Of a stretch of DNA of 5,064 bases, positions 1-5,064 are shown one piece after another. How positions within the stretch are numbered: the stretch's first letter is position 1; every line of letters begins with the position of its first letter. This stretch comes from Acetofilamentum sp. (GTDB taxonomy: Bacteria; Bacteroidota; Bacteroidia; Bacteroidales; JAADGE01). Under the pieces are notes generated by a model that was not told the origin of the DNA, made no database searches, and worked only from the letters and a program-made list of their open reading frames with translations. The translations under genes were made by a program, and so were the position numbers. The stretch is from positions 1-5,064 of the forward strand of contig DYOJ01000224.1 in NCBI GenBank assembly GCA_020720705.1, read 5' to 3'.

Positions 1-77
1 GGAATAATTTGCACCACTTGAGCCTGAAAAATTTGAACCGTAAATAACACTGAGAAGAGCAGAAAAATATGTCGCAT
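1..77 (-). CDS. N-terminus of an exported protein, cut by the left edge
   Basis: Reading leftwards from the ATG at 77-75, 25 codons stay open to the window edge. The peptide starts MRHIFLLFSVLFTVQIFQAQ: a short basic start (Arg2, His3), a hydrophobic core at about residues 4-17, and a likely signal peptidase I site after FQA, so the mature protein would begin QVVQII. There is no cysteine, so it is not a lipoprotein. An '...AQ' signal peptide end is common in exported Bacteroidota proteins. A TATCTTTG -7 box lies 26 nt upstream of the ATG, and the gene points the same way as the upstream ATPase (67 nt between that stop and this ATG). These points support a real gene, but only the leader is visible, so the family cannot be named. 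The main alternative is a chance open stretch. Confidence 0.6.
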   Translation of the reverse strand, partial: MRHIFLLFSVLFTVQIFQAQVVQII

Positions 78-103
78 AACAGATTATTTTAAAGAAAATT
101 ACT

Positions 104-111
104 CAAAGATA
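104..111 (-). promoter_or_regulatory. -7 promoter box for the leftward exported-protein gene
   Basis: On the minus strand this reads TATCTTTG, a full match to the Bacteroidota -7 consensus TAnnTTTG and identical to the two better-supported promoters in this window. It lies 26 nt before the ATG at 77. No TTG is found at the 19-nt spacing seen at the other two sites; the upstream sequence is an A-rich tract instead, so the -33 element is weak or absent. Confidence 0.5.
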
Positions 112-144
112 CAAATTTTTTTTTGTGAAGAACTATTTCATTTT

Positions 145-1338
145 TTAATACAAAAATCCGAAGAGCCATAAAGGTATTTTATTTCCGTTTCCAAATTCGA
201 TATCATCTGCAACAATGTATGAATCAGGAAGTCCCGCAATTTGTTTGTATGTTTTTTTTCGTCCTCCGATTTCAAATATGTATGTGTCGTCAATCTTAAA
301 ATCTCCATAATCTGAAAGTTCAACCAAATGATTATAAGATAATTGATTCACAAAAAATGACTCCCTAATACTTCCTTTTTCGACCGCATTCGGAGTTAGT
401 GCATACATTAAATTTGGGTGGTGCAGTTGAATTTTTTCGGGTTTTTGTAGCGATTTCAGCTTCTTGGTATCGTGATAAATTTCTGTTATAATTTCCGCTT
501 TATCAAGCAGATGCAGATATTTTGTTACCGAAGCTCGAGATATTTGCAATTCGGCGGCAAGGTTTGAAATATTTGGCTTGTAGGGGACATAAGAACTGAG
601 AATTTGTAGAAATCGCCTAATTTTGTGATAATGTTCCAAATCTAAATTAACCAAAAAAGCAATATCATATTCGATAACCTGATTTATAAGTTGTTGTAGT
701 TTAATATCGTAAGTATTCTTATTTTCAAGATAATAAGGATAATATCCGAATTTCAAATAATGTTCAAAATACTTGTAAGGTTTTAAACTTTGCAAAATAT
801 CATACGTTAATTCTTGATGATTTTTCAGAATATTGTCGAGCTTAAAAACAGGATAATTTTGTTTGGTCTCAATTTGCACAAATTCACGAAACGAAAGCCC
901 TCGCATGTTGTAAAGCACAAGCCGCCTGCTCAGGTCTGCTTTTGAATGATCAATTTCCAAAACGGAAGAGCCTGTAAAAACGACTTTTAAGTCCTGAAAA
1001 TAGTCGTAAATATTTTTCAATTGAATAATCCAATCGGATTGCTTGTGAATTTCATCAATAAACAGAATCCTTCCACCTCTTTTGACAAAATTTTCGGCTA
1101 ATTCAATGATATTTCTAAACGGAAATGTTAAATCATCCATAGAAACGTAGAGACATTCTTCTGAAATTTTGAAATTATCCTTGATATATTGCAAAATTAA
1201 TGTCGTCTTGCCCACTCCGCGTGTGCCTTTTATGCCGATAAGTCTGTCGTTCCAATCAATTTCATCGGAAAAATTTCGTTTGAATTTCGTATTCAAATTA
1301 GAAATCAGTCGTTTATGTTTCTCGAATAATGAATCCAT
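145..1338 (-). CDS. AAA-family ATPase with DUF4143 C-terminus (AAA_14-like)
   Basis: A 397-residue P-loop ATPase. The Walker A motif GTRGVGKTT is at residues 38-46, the Walker B ILFIDEIH at 91-98 (Asp95, Glu96), and a sensor-1-like FTGSS at 121-125. A winged-helix-like segment at about 254-285 (NISNLAAELQISRASVTKYL) follows. The C-terminus (about 320-397) is of DUF4143 type and carries FEIGGRKKT (354-362) and ends in IPLWLFGFLY. An acidic residue before an E-x-G-G-R/K segment recalls the PD-(D/E)XK nuclease arrangement sometimes proposed for this region; that is inference. The family is widespread in Bacteroidota accessory DNA and its role is not settled. The ATG at 1338 is preferred over the in-frame GTG at 1371, because the -7 box at 1360-1367 lies between them and would put the GTG upstream of the transcript. 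It is a single gene, transcribed divergently from kdsA, and visibly more AT-rich than kdsA. Confidence 0.9.
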   Translation of the reverse strand: MDSLFEKHKRLISNLNTKFKRNFSDEIDWNDRLIGIKGTRGVGKTTLILQYIKDNFKISEECLYVSMDDLTFPFRNIIELAENFVKRGGRILFIDEIHKQSDWIIQLKNIYDYFQDLKVVFTGSSVLEIDHSKADLSRRLVLYNMRGLSFREFVQIETKQNYPVFKLDNILKNHQELTYDILQSLKPYKYFEHYLKFGYYPYYLENKNTYDIKLQQLINQVIEYDIAFLVNLDLEHYHKIRRFLQILSSYVPYKPNISNLAAELQISRASVTKYLHLLDKAEIITEIYHDTKKLKSLQKPEKIQLHHPNLMYALTPNAVEKGSIRESFFVNQLSYNHLVELSDYGDFKIDDTYIFEIGGRKKTYKQIAGLPDSYIVADDIEFGNGNKIPLWLFGFLY

Positions 1339-1344
1339 TTTACA

Positions 1345-1469
1345 ATCTATTTTGAGATGCAAAGATAACACTTTATTTCTAAAAATGCAATATCATAATA
1401 ACAAAATACTATCAATTTTGCAACATAGAAGTAGCAATTTTAAATCTATTTTGATAGGTAAGAATAGCA
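1345..1469. repeat. Degenerate tandem repeat, four 26-bp units at about 33-bp spacing
   Basis: Four related units start at 1345, 1377, 1410 and 1444, a spacing of 32, 33 and 34 bp. On the plus strand each resembles ATCTATTTTG, about 12 variable bases, then ATARCA. Counted by hand without gaps over 26 positions, unit 1 matches unit 4 at 20, unit 3 at 16 and unit 2 at 15; unit 3 matches unit 4 at 18. AATCTATTTTGA occurs exactly at 1344-1355 and 1443-1454. Read on the minus strand each unit begins TGYTA, where unit 1 carries the functional-looking -7 box, so the others look like decayed promoter copies or binding sites. The spacers are only 6-8 bp, so this is not a CRISPR array. Low complexity makes unit 2 doubtful. 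Confidence 0.5.
1360..1389 (-). promoter_or_regulatory. Promoter of the ATPase gene (TTG-N19-TATCTTTG)
   Basis: On the minus strand, TTG at 1389-1387 is followed after exactly 19 nt by TATCTTTG at 1367-1360, matching the Bacteroidota -33/-7 pattern. The box ends 21 nt before the ATG at 1338, giving a very short leader. The same spacer and the same 21-nt distance occur at the toxin-antitoxin promoter. The box sits in the first unit of the degenerate repeat array and the -33 TTG in the second. Confidence 0.75.
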
Positions 1470-1554
1470 ATAATTGTTAATAATAAAATTTTGAATAGAT
1501 AAAAAATTTGGAGATGCCGACAAATTTTCGGACTTTCGGGAAAAATATACGAAG

Positions 1555-2370
1555 ATGAAATTTCTCCAAACTATAAAGCCCGAAGGCAACGTGAATTTTT
1601 TTCTGCTTGCCGGACCTTGCGTGGTAGAAGGCGAAGCCGTTGTAATGCACATTGCCGAAACCGTAAAAAAAATTACCGAAAAATACAATATTCCGTACGT
1701 TTTCAAGGCATCGTACCGTAAAGCAAACCGCTCACGTGTTGATGCTTACACCGGAATTGGCGATGATGCGGCACTACGAATTTTGGAAAAAGTAAAGCGC
1801 GAATTCGATTTACCCATTGTTACGGATATTCACACAGAAAACGAAGCAGCCTTTGCCGCTGAAGTTGCTGATATTCTGCAAATTCCGGCATTTTTGGCTC
1901 GTCAGACCGAACTTCTGATTGCGGCTGCGAAAACCGGACGCATCGTAAACATTAAAAAGGGACAATTCATGTCGCCGGAAAGTATGCAGTTTGCCGCACA
2001 AAAAGTAAAGGACAGTGGCAACGACAAAATCATGCTCACCGACCGCGGAACCATGTTCGGCTACGGCGATTTGATTGTGGATTTTCGCGGTATCCCGACC
2101 ATGCAACAGTTTGGTTATCCGGTAGTTGTGGATATTACACATTCGTTGCAACAACCAAACCAAAGCTCCGGAGTTACAGGCGGACAACCGCAAATGATTG
2201 AAACCATCGGACGCGCTGCTATCGCAGTCGGCGCGGACGGTATTTTTCTTGAGACGCACCCGAATCCGTCAGAGGCAAAATCGGACGGTGCAAACATGTT
2301 GCACCTCAGCCTGCTGGACGGACTTTTATCGCGACTTGTCAGACTACGCGAGACGATTTTAACGTTTTGA
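1555..2370 (+). CDS. kdsA: 3-deoxy-8-phosphooctulonate synthase (KDO-8-P synthase)
   Basis: A cytoplasmic enzyme that condenses phosphoenolpyruvate with D-arabinose 5-phosphate to KDO-8-phosphate, the precursor of the inner-core sugar of lipopolysaccharide. The 271-residue length fits the family (about 260-285). Recognisable segments are LLAGPCVVEG (17-26), FKASYRKANRS (50-60, substrate-binding KANRS), IPAFLARQTELL (110-121), NIKKGQFMSPE (132-142), DRGTMFGY (163-170) and FLETHPNP (231-238). The metal ligands known from Aquifex aeolicus appear conserved: Cys22, His196, Glu233 and Asp244. Cys22 replaces the Asn of the E. coli-type enzyme, so this is the metal-dependent class. The ATG at 1555 has no Shine-Dalgarno; the next upstream ATG (1514) is out of frame. 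No TAnnTTTG box is seen in 1470-1554, only the weaker AAAATTTG at 1503-1510, so its promoter is unknown. No clear terminator follows the stop. Confidence 0.97.
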   Translation: MKFLQTIKPEGNVNFFLLAGPCVVEGEAVVMHIAETVKKITEKYNIPYVFKASYRKANRSRVDAYTGIGDDAALRILEKVKREFDLPIVTDIHTENEAAFAAEVADILQIPAFLARQTELLIAAAKTGRIVNIKKGQFMSPESMQFAAQKVKDSGNDKIMLTDRGTMFGYGDLIVDFRGIPTMQQFGYPVVVDITHSLQQPNQSSGVTGGQPQMIETIGRAAIAVGADGIFLETHPNPSEAKSDGANMLHLSLLDGLLSRLVRLRETILTF

Positions 2371-2420
2371 TTTGTAATACACTTGTTTTGTTGAAAAAAA
2401 TTCATATCTTTGTTTACAAA
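2371..2420. promoter_or_regulatory. Possible operator of the toxin-antitoxin module (inverted repeats)
   Basis: TTTGTAA at 2371-2377 is the exact reverse complement of TTACAAA at 2414-2420. The arms flank both promoter elements, with centres 43 nt apart, close to four helical turns. A shorter nested inverted repeat, TGAA-N5-TTCA (2392-2404), lies in the promoter spacer. Type II antitoxins usually repress their own promoter by binding such sites, so one of these may be the operator. In AT-rich DNA short inverted repeats also arise by chance. Confidence 0.3.
2383..2412 (+). promoter_or_regulatory. Promoter of the toxin-antitoxin operon (TTG-N19-TATCTTTG)
   Basis: TTG at 2383-2385, a 19-nt spacer, then TATCTTTG at 2405-2412 match the Bacteroidota -33/-7 promoter pattern. 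The box ends 21 nt before the antitoxin ATG at 2434. It begins only 13 nt after the kdsA stop, so the module has its own start of transcription. It may also serve the envelope gene at 3123, for which no other promoter is evident. Confidence 0.8.
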
Positions 2421-2433
2421 AAAAATATCAAAC

Positions 2434-2700
2434 ATGCAAGCATATAGATTTGAAACCACAGTATTAGAAGACGGAAGTATAAAACTTCCTGATTTTAAGA
2501 AATTTGCAAACACGCAGGTTGAAATTATTCTTTTTCCGAAAGCGAAGCGAAAAAAAAAGGTAACCACCTCTGATATTCCGGAAAAAAAACAATCATTTGA
2601 AGAATTTATAGAGAAATGGGCAGGCTTTGCAAAAAGCGATTTGACAGATGAAGAGATTGACAATATCAGATATGAATCAATAATGGAGAAACATAAATGA
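2434..2700 (+). CDS. Antitoxin of a VapBC-like module
   Basis: An 88-residue protein directly upstream of a PIN toxin, overlapping it by ATGA. The N-terminus (about 3-35; VLEDGSIKLPDFKKF, then TQVEIILFP) alternates beta-strand-like stretches around a DG-x-I-x-LP turn, which resembles AbrB/DUF2281-type antitoxin DNA-binding folds. A Lys/Arg-rich linker (36-42) leads to an acidic, likely helical tail (53-88; FEEFIEKWAGF, EEIDNIRYESIMEKHK) of the kind that wraps and inhibits a PIN toxin. Function is inferred mainly from this gene order. The ATG at 2434 is chosen over the in-frame TTG at 2410, because that TTG overlaps the -7 box (2405-2412) and could not be in the mRNA. The linker is encoded by a run of nine A (2550-2558), with a run of eight A at 2582-2589. 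Autoregulation through the flanking inverted repeats is likely but unproven. Confidence 0.8.
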   Translation: MQAYRFETTVLEDGSIKLPDFKKFANTQVEIILFPKAKRKKKVTTSDIPEKKQSFEEFIEKWAGFAKSDLTDEEIDNIRYESIMEKHK

Positions 2701-3113
2701 CTACAATCCTATTAGATACAAATATTGTATTGGACATAGCGCTTGAGCGAAATCCATTTTACGAAGAATCAAAAAAAGTTTTATCGAAAATTATCAGTGA
2801 GCAGAAAACGTGTTGCGTTACATCTTCTTCTGTTACAGATATTTACTACATTACAAAAAAGATAACTTCACATGAGCGAGCACTAAATTTTCTCATAAAT
2901 CTTTTTTCTTATGTGGAAATTCTAAGTGTGGATAAAAAAATAATACTTGCGGCATTAACCTCCGGACAAACTGATTTTGAAGATTCTGTGCAAAAAGAAA
3001 CAGCACGACACCATCACATTCGCACAATCGTAACAAGAAACAAAAAAGACTATCAAGACGCTGACCTACAAATTTTTACTCCAGAAGAATTTTGTAATCC
3101 TATTAACGAGTAA
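2697..3113 (+). CDS. PIN-domain ribonuclease toxin (VapC-like, PIN_3 type)
   Basis: A 138-residue PIN-domain protein, the normal length for VapC-type toxins, which are Mg-dependent endoribonucleases that typically cut tRNA or rRNA. The first strand gives the classic ILLDTNIVLD (4-13, Asp7). CCVTSSSVTDIYYITKK (39-55) matches the PIN_3 second motif with Asp48, QTDFEDSVQ (91-99) supplies Asp93/Asp96, and IVTRNKKDY (111-119) supplies Asp118. It ends with LQIFTPEEF, typical of the family. All expected acidic positions are present, so it looks catalytically intact. The start ATG overlaps the antitoxin stop (ATGA), implying translational coupling. The RNA target cannot be told from sequence. The envelope gene starts 9 nt after its stop. 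Confidence 0.92.
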   Translation: MTTILLDTNIVLDIALERNPFYEESKKVLSKIISEQKTCCVTSSSVTDIYYITKKITSHERALNFLINLFSYVEILSVDKKIILAALTSGQTDFEDSVQKETARHHHIRTIVTRNKKDYQDADLQIFTPEEFCNPINE

Positions 3114-3122
3114 AGTTTTCGT

Positions 3123-5064
3123 ATGCGTTTTATTTTCAGCCTTTTAATCGTCCTAAATTTCGGATTTTTATCCGCGCAAACATATTCTGTTACGAATAAA
3201 AAAGCCGTCAAAAATATGGACAAAGCGATACAGGCGTACGCGAATCGAGACGAGCAGTCTGCCATGAAATTTGCCGAAGCAGCGGTTGAATGTGCGCCGA
3301 ATTTTGCTGAAGCATATTACTTAATGTCAGATATTTACGGAACGTGGAAAGACTCTGAAAATCGTTTGGCGTGTTTACAAAAAGGCACAAAATTTCAGCC
3401 TACCACACTCGGCTATTTGAATCTTGCAAAAACCGAACTATCGCTCGGAAAGTATGCAGAAGCCTCAGAATCAGCACGTAAAGCCTCTGAACTGGATGTT
3501 GCAAAAAGTTATGCCGAACGGCTAAACGATATTTATACAAAAGCAGAGTTTGGAAAAAAAGCGATTACAAATCCGGTTGATTTTCATCCGGTAAATATCG
3601 GTAAATCAGTCAATTCCGAATTTGATGACTATCTGCCTTCGCTCTCGTTGGACGAGACACAACTTATATTCACACGTGCCGTAAAACGCAGTGAAGTGGA
3701 AATTATCAACGACCACAACGACACTCAGGAAGATTTTTACTTATCGGAAAAACAAGCTGACGGCACATGGTCTGCGGCAAAACCGTTTGGTAACACCGTG
3801 AATACCAAATACAACGAAGGCGCGCAATCCATTTCACCGGACGGCAAAATTTTGTTTTTTACCTCGTGCCAAAATGCCGGAACCGACAGCCCGCACGGAA
3901 AATCGTATGGCAGTTGCGATATTTTTTATTCCGTCAAAACCTCTATCGGCTGGGGTCGCCCCGTGAACGCCGGCACGAACGTAAACACGCGCTATTGGGA
4001 GTCGCAACCCTGCTTTTCGGGAGACGGACGAACGTTGTATTTCATCTCAAACCGCCCGGGCGGCGAAGGCGAATCCGACATTTGGACATGCAAACTTAAT
4101 CCCGACGGCACTTGGACAAAAGCCGAAAATCTCGGAAAAAAAATAAACTCGTCGGGAAAAGAACAATCTCCGTTCATTCATCCTGATAATCAAACACTTT
4201 ACTTTGCAACGGACGGTCATATCGGCTTAGGGCAGAGCGATTTATTTGTGGCACGCCGCGATGTTAAAGGCGCATGGCAAACCCCTGAAAATCTCGGATT
4301 TCCGATAAATACTCACAACGAAGAATTTGCCCTAATCATCAATGCCACAGGCGATAAGGCTTATTATGCCGCTGATGTCAAAGACGGTTACGGACGTTTG
4401 GATTTATTGAGTTTCGATTTACCGCAAAAACTTCGCCCCGTGCCGACCACCTACATAAAAGGTCTGGTGTACGATGCCGAAACGCGAGAAGAACTTTTCG
4501 CTCACTTCCAACTTATTGATATTCAAACAGACAGCCTTGCAACAGATTCTTATTCCGGGCGCGAAGACGGTACGTTTATGCTTTCACTTCCCACCGGAAA
4601 AAATTATGCGTTGAATGTTGAAAAAGAAGGCTATCTGTTTTATTCAGAAAGTTTTAGCATAAAAGATACTGCCACAGCTTTGGACTTTTTTGAGATAGAA
4701 GTTCCGTTACAACCTATTCGCAAAGGTCATAAAATTGTGTTAAATAACATCTTTTTCGACACCGATAAACATGAATTGCGTCCCGAGTCGGTTACTGAAT
4801 TGAACAAATTATTGAATTTTCTGCAAAAAAATCCGACTTTAAAGGTAGAAATCGGCGGACATACAGACAATGTCGGCTCCGTGAAACACAACATGACTTT
4901 GTCCGAAAACAGAGCAAAATCGGTAGTAGAATATCTTGTAAATCAAGGCATTGACACAAAACGACTAACTTACAAAGGCTATGGCAGCAGCATTCCGATT
5001 GCTGATAACAACTCCGCCGAAAATCGCCAAAAAAACCGGAGGACGGAGTGTAAAATTATGGAAT
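3123..5064 (+). CDS. TPR / PD40 propeller / CRD / OmpA envelope protein (PorE-like), cut by right edge
   Basis: An open frame of 647 codons from ATG 3123, the only start after an in-frame stop at 3111. Domains in order: signal peptide 1-18 (cut after FLSA, before QTYS), TPR-like helices about 25-142, and five PD40-type propeller repeats about 165-430 (for example LPSLSLDETQLIFTR, EGAQSISPDGKILFFTS, SQPCFSGDGRTLYFISN). A carboxypeptidase-regulatory-like beta-sandwich follows at about 443-530, then an OmpA C-terminal domain from about 538. Asp582 (GGHTDN) and Arg597 (LSENRAKSV) match the pair that grips the peptidoglycan diaminopimelate. Four cysteines in the propeller (249, 265, 297, 323) may form disulfides. 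The order matches the Porphyromonas PorE/PG1058 type IX secretion protein, but such proteins have many paralogs, and this one lacks the lipobox cysteine. It is likely periplasmic, tethering an envelope machine to the cell wall. The frame still reads ENRQKNRRTECKIME at the edge; the family usually stops soon after this motif. Confidence 0.93.
   Translation, partial: MRFIFSLLIVLNFGFLSAQTYSVTNKKAVKNMDKAIQAYANRDEQSAMKFAEAAVECAPNFAEAYYLMSDIYGTWKDSENRLACLQKGTKFQPTTLGYLNLAKTELSLGKYAEASESARKASELDVAKSYAERLNDIYTKAEFGKKAITNPVDFHPVNIGKSVNSEFDDYLPSLSLDETQLIFTRAVKRSEVEIINDHNDTQEDFYLSEKQADGTWSAAKPFGNTVNTKYNEGAQSISPDGKILFFTSCQNAGTDSPHGKSYGSCDIFYSVKTSIGWGRPVNAGTNVNTRYWESQPCFSGDGRTLYFISNRPGGEGESDIWTCKLNPDGTWTKAENLGKKINSSGKEQSPFIHPDNQTLYFATDGHIGLGQSDLFVARRDVKGAWQTPENLGFPINTHNEEFALIINATGDKAYYAADVKDGYGRLDLLSFDLPQKLRPVPTTYIKGLVYDAETREELFAHFQLIDIQTDSLATDSYSGREDGTFMLSLPTGKNYALNVEKEGYLFYSESFSIKDTATALDFFEIEVPLQPIRKGHKIVLNNIFFDTDKHELRPESVTELNKLLNFLQKNPTLKVEIGGHTDNVGSVKHNMTLSENRAKSVVEYLVNQGIDTKRLTYKGYGSSIPIADNNSAENRQKNRRTECKIME

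Noticed and set aside
145..1338. ATPase gene as part of a new defence system with kdsA or the toxin-antitoxin pair
   Set aside because: It is on the opposite strand with its own promoter, single-gene AAA/DUF4143 loci are common in Bacteroidota, and nothing links it to the other genes beyond proximity.
1345..1469. Possible CRISPR array or decayed CRISPR (26-bp units at 33-bp period)
   Set aside because: Spacers would be only 6-8 bp, the units agree at just 15-20 of 26 positions, and no cas gene is nearby.
1169..1480. 103-codon plus-strand frame opposite the ATPase start
   Set aside because: Antisense to the Walker A region and runs through the ATPase promoter and repeat array; no motif.
1503..1510. 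AAAATTTG as the kdsA -7 promoter box
   Set aside because: It lacks the initial T of TAnnTTTG and has no TTG at about 19 nt upstream; too weak to annotate.
1810..2259. 149-codon open frame on the minus strand inside kdsA
   Set aside because: Shadow of kdsA; the kdsA frame is strongly conserved and this one shows no recognisable motif.
2329..2351. TCGCG/CGCGA stem near the kdsA 3' end as an intrinsic terminator
   Set aside because: The stem is only 5 bp with a 13-nt loop, lies inside the coding sequence, and lacks an uninterrupted T-run directly after it.
2115..2663. 182-codon open frame on the minus strand
   Set aside because: It lies antisense to kdsA and the antitoxin, crosses their promoter, and has low-complexity Phe/Ser-rich content with no family signature.
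3866..4177. Arg/Pro-rich frames on both strands within the envelope gene
   Set aside because: Shadows of a more GC-rich part of the propeller coding sequence, which is intact and conserved in its own frame.

Overview
The window looks like a chromosomal segment of a Bacteroidota (Bacteroidetes) bacterium. Three upstream regions carry an exact TATCTTTG box, which fits the Bacteroidota -7 consensus TAnnTTTG. Two of these have a TTG exactly 19 nt upstream, and both sit 21 nt before the following ATG. None of the genes has a convincing Shine-Dalgarno sequence, which is usual in this phylum. The gene content agrees: a Bacteroidota-style AAA/DUF4143 ATPase, a KDO-8-phosphate synthase (so a Gram-negative envelope), and a TPR / PD40 propeller / carboxypeptidase-regulatory-like / OmpA protein of the kind seen in PorE (type IX secretion). 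Species cannot be assigned from sequence alone.

Layout. Positions 1-77 (minus) hold the first 25 codons of an exported protein that runs off the left edge, with its own -7 box at 104-111. Positions 145-1338 (minus) encode a complete 397-residue ATPase whose promoter lies just upstream at 1360-1389. The 216-bp divergent gap up to kdsA contains a degenerate array of four 26-bp units spaced about 33 bp apart; the ATPase promoter falls inside its first two units. Positions 1555-2370 (plus) encode KdsA of the metal-dependent class. Positions 2434-3113 hold a two-gene toxin-antitoxin module: an 88-residue antitoxin and a 138-residue PIN-domain toxin overlapping by ATGA, behind a strong promoter flanked by a possible operator. 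Nine bases after the toxin stop, a large envelope gene begins at 3123 and is still open at 5064 (647 codons). It contains a signal peptide, TPR-like helices, five PD40-type repeats, a small beta-sandwich and an OmpA peptidoglycan-binding domain, and probably lacks only a few residues.

How the genes relate. kdsA (lipopolysaccharide core) and the OmpA-type gene are both envelope functions on the plus strand. The toxin-antitoxin module sits between them and looks inserted: it is more A-rich and has its own promoter. Because the OmpA-type gene has no visible promoter and starts 9 nt after the toxin, it may be transcribed from the toxin-antitoxin promoter. The ATPase is divergent from kdsA and is probably an independent accessory gene.

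I see no rRNA, tRNA, CRISPR array, transposase or clear intrinsic terminator. No stretch longer than 300 bases lacks a gene. I found no convincing new multi-gene system. The most interesting points are the repeat/promoter array at 1345-1469, the toxin-antitoxin module wired into an envelope locus, its slippage-prone A-tract, and the PorE-like protein without a lipobox.
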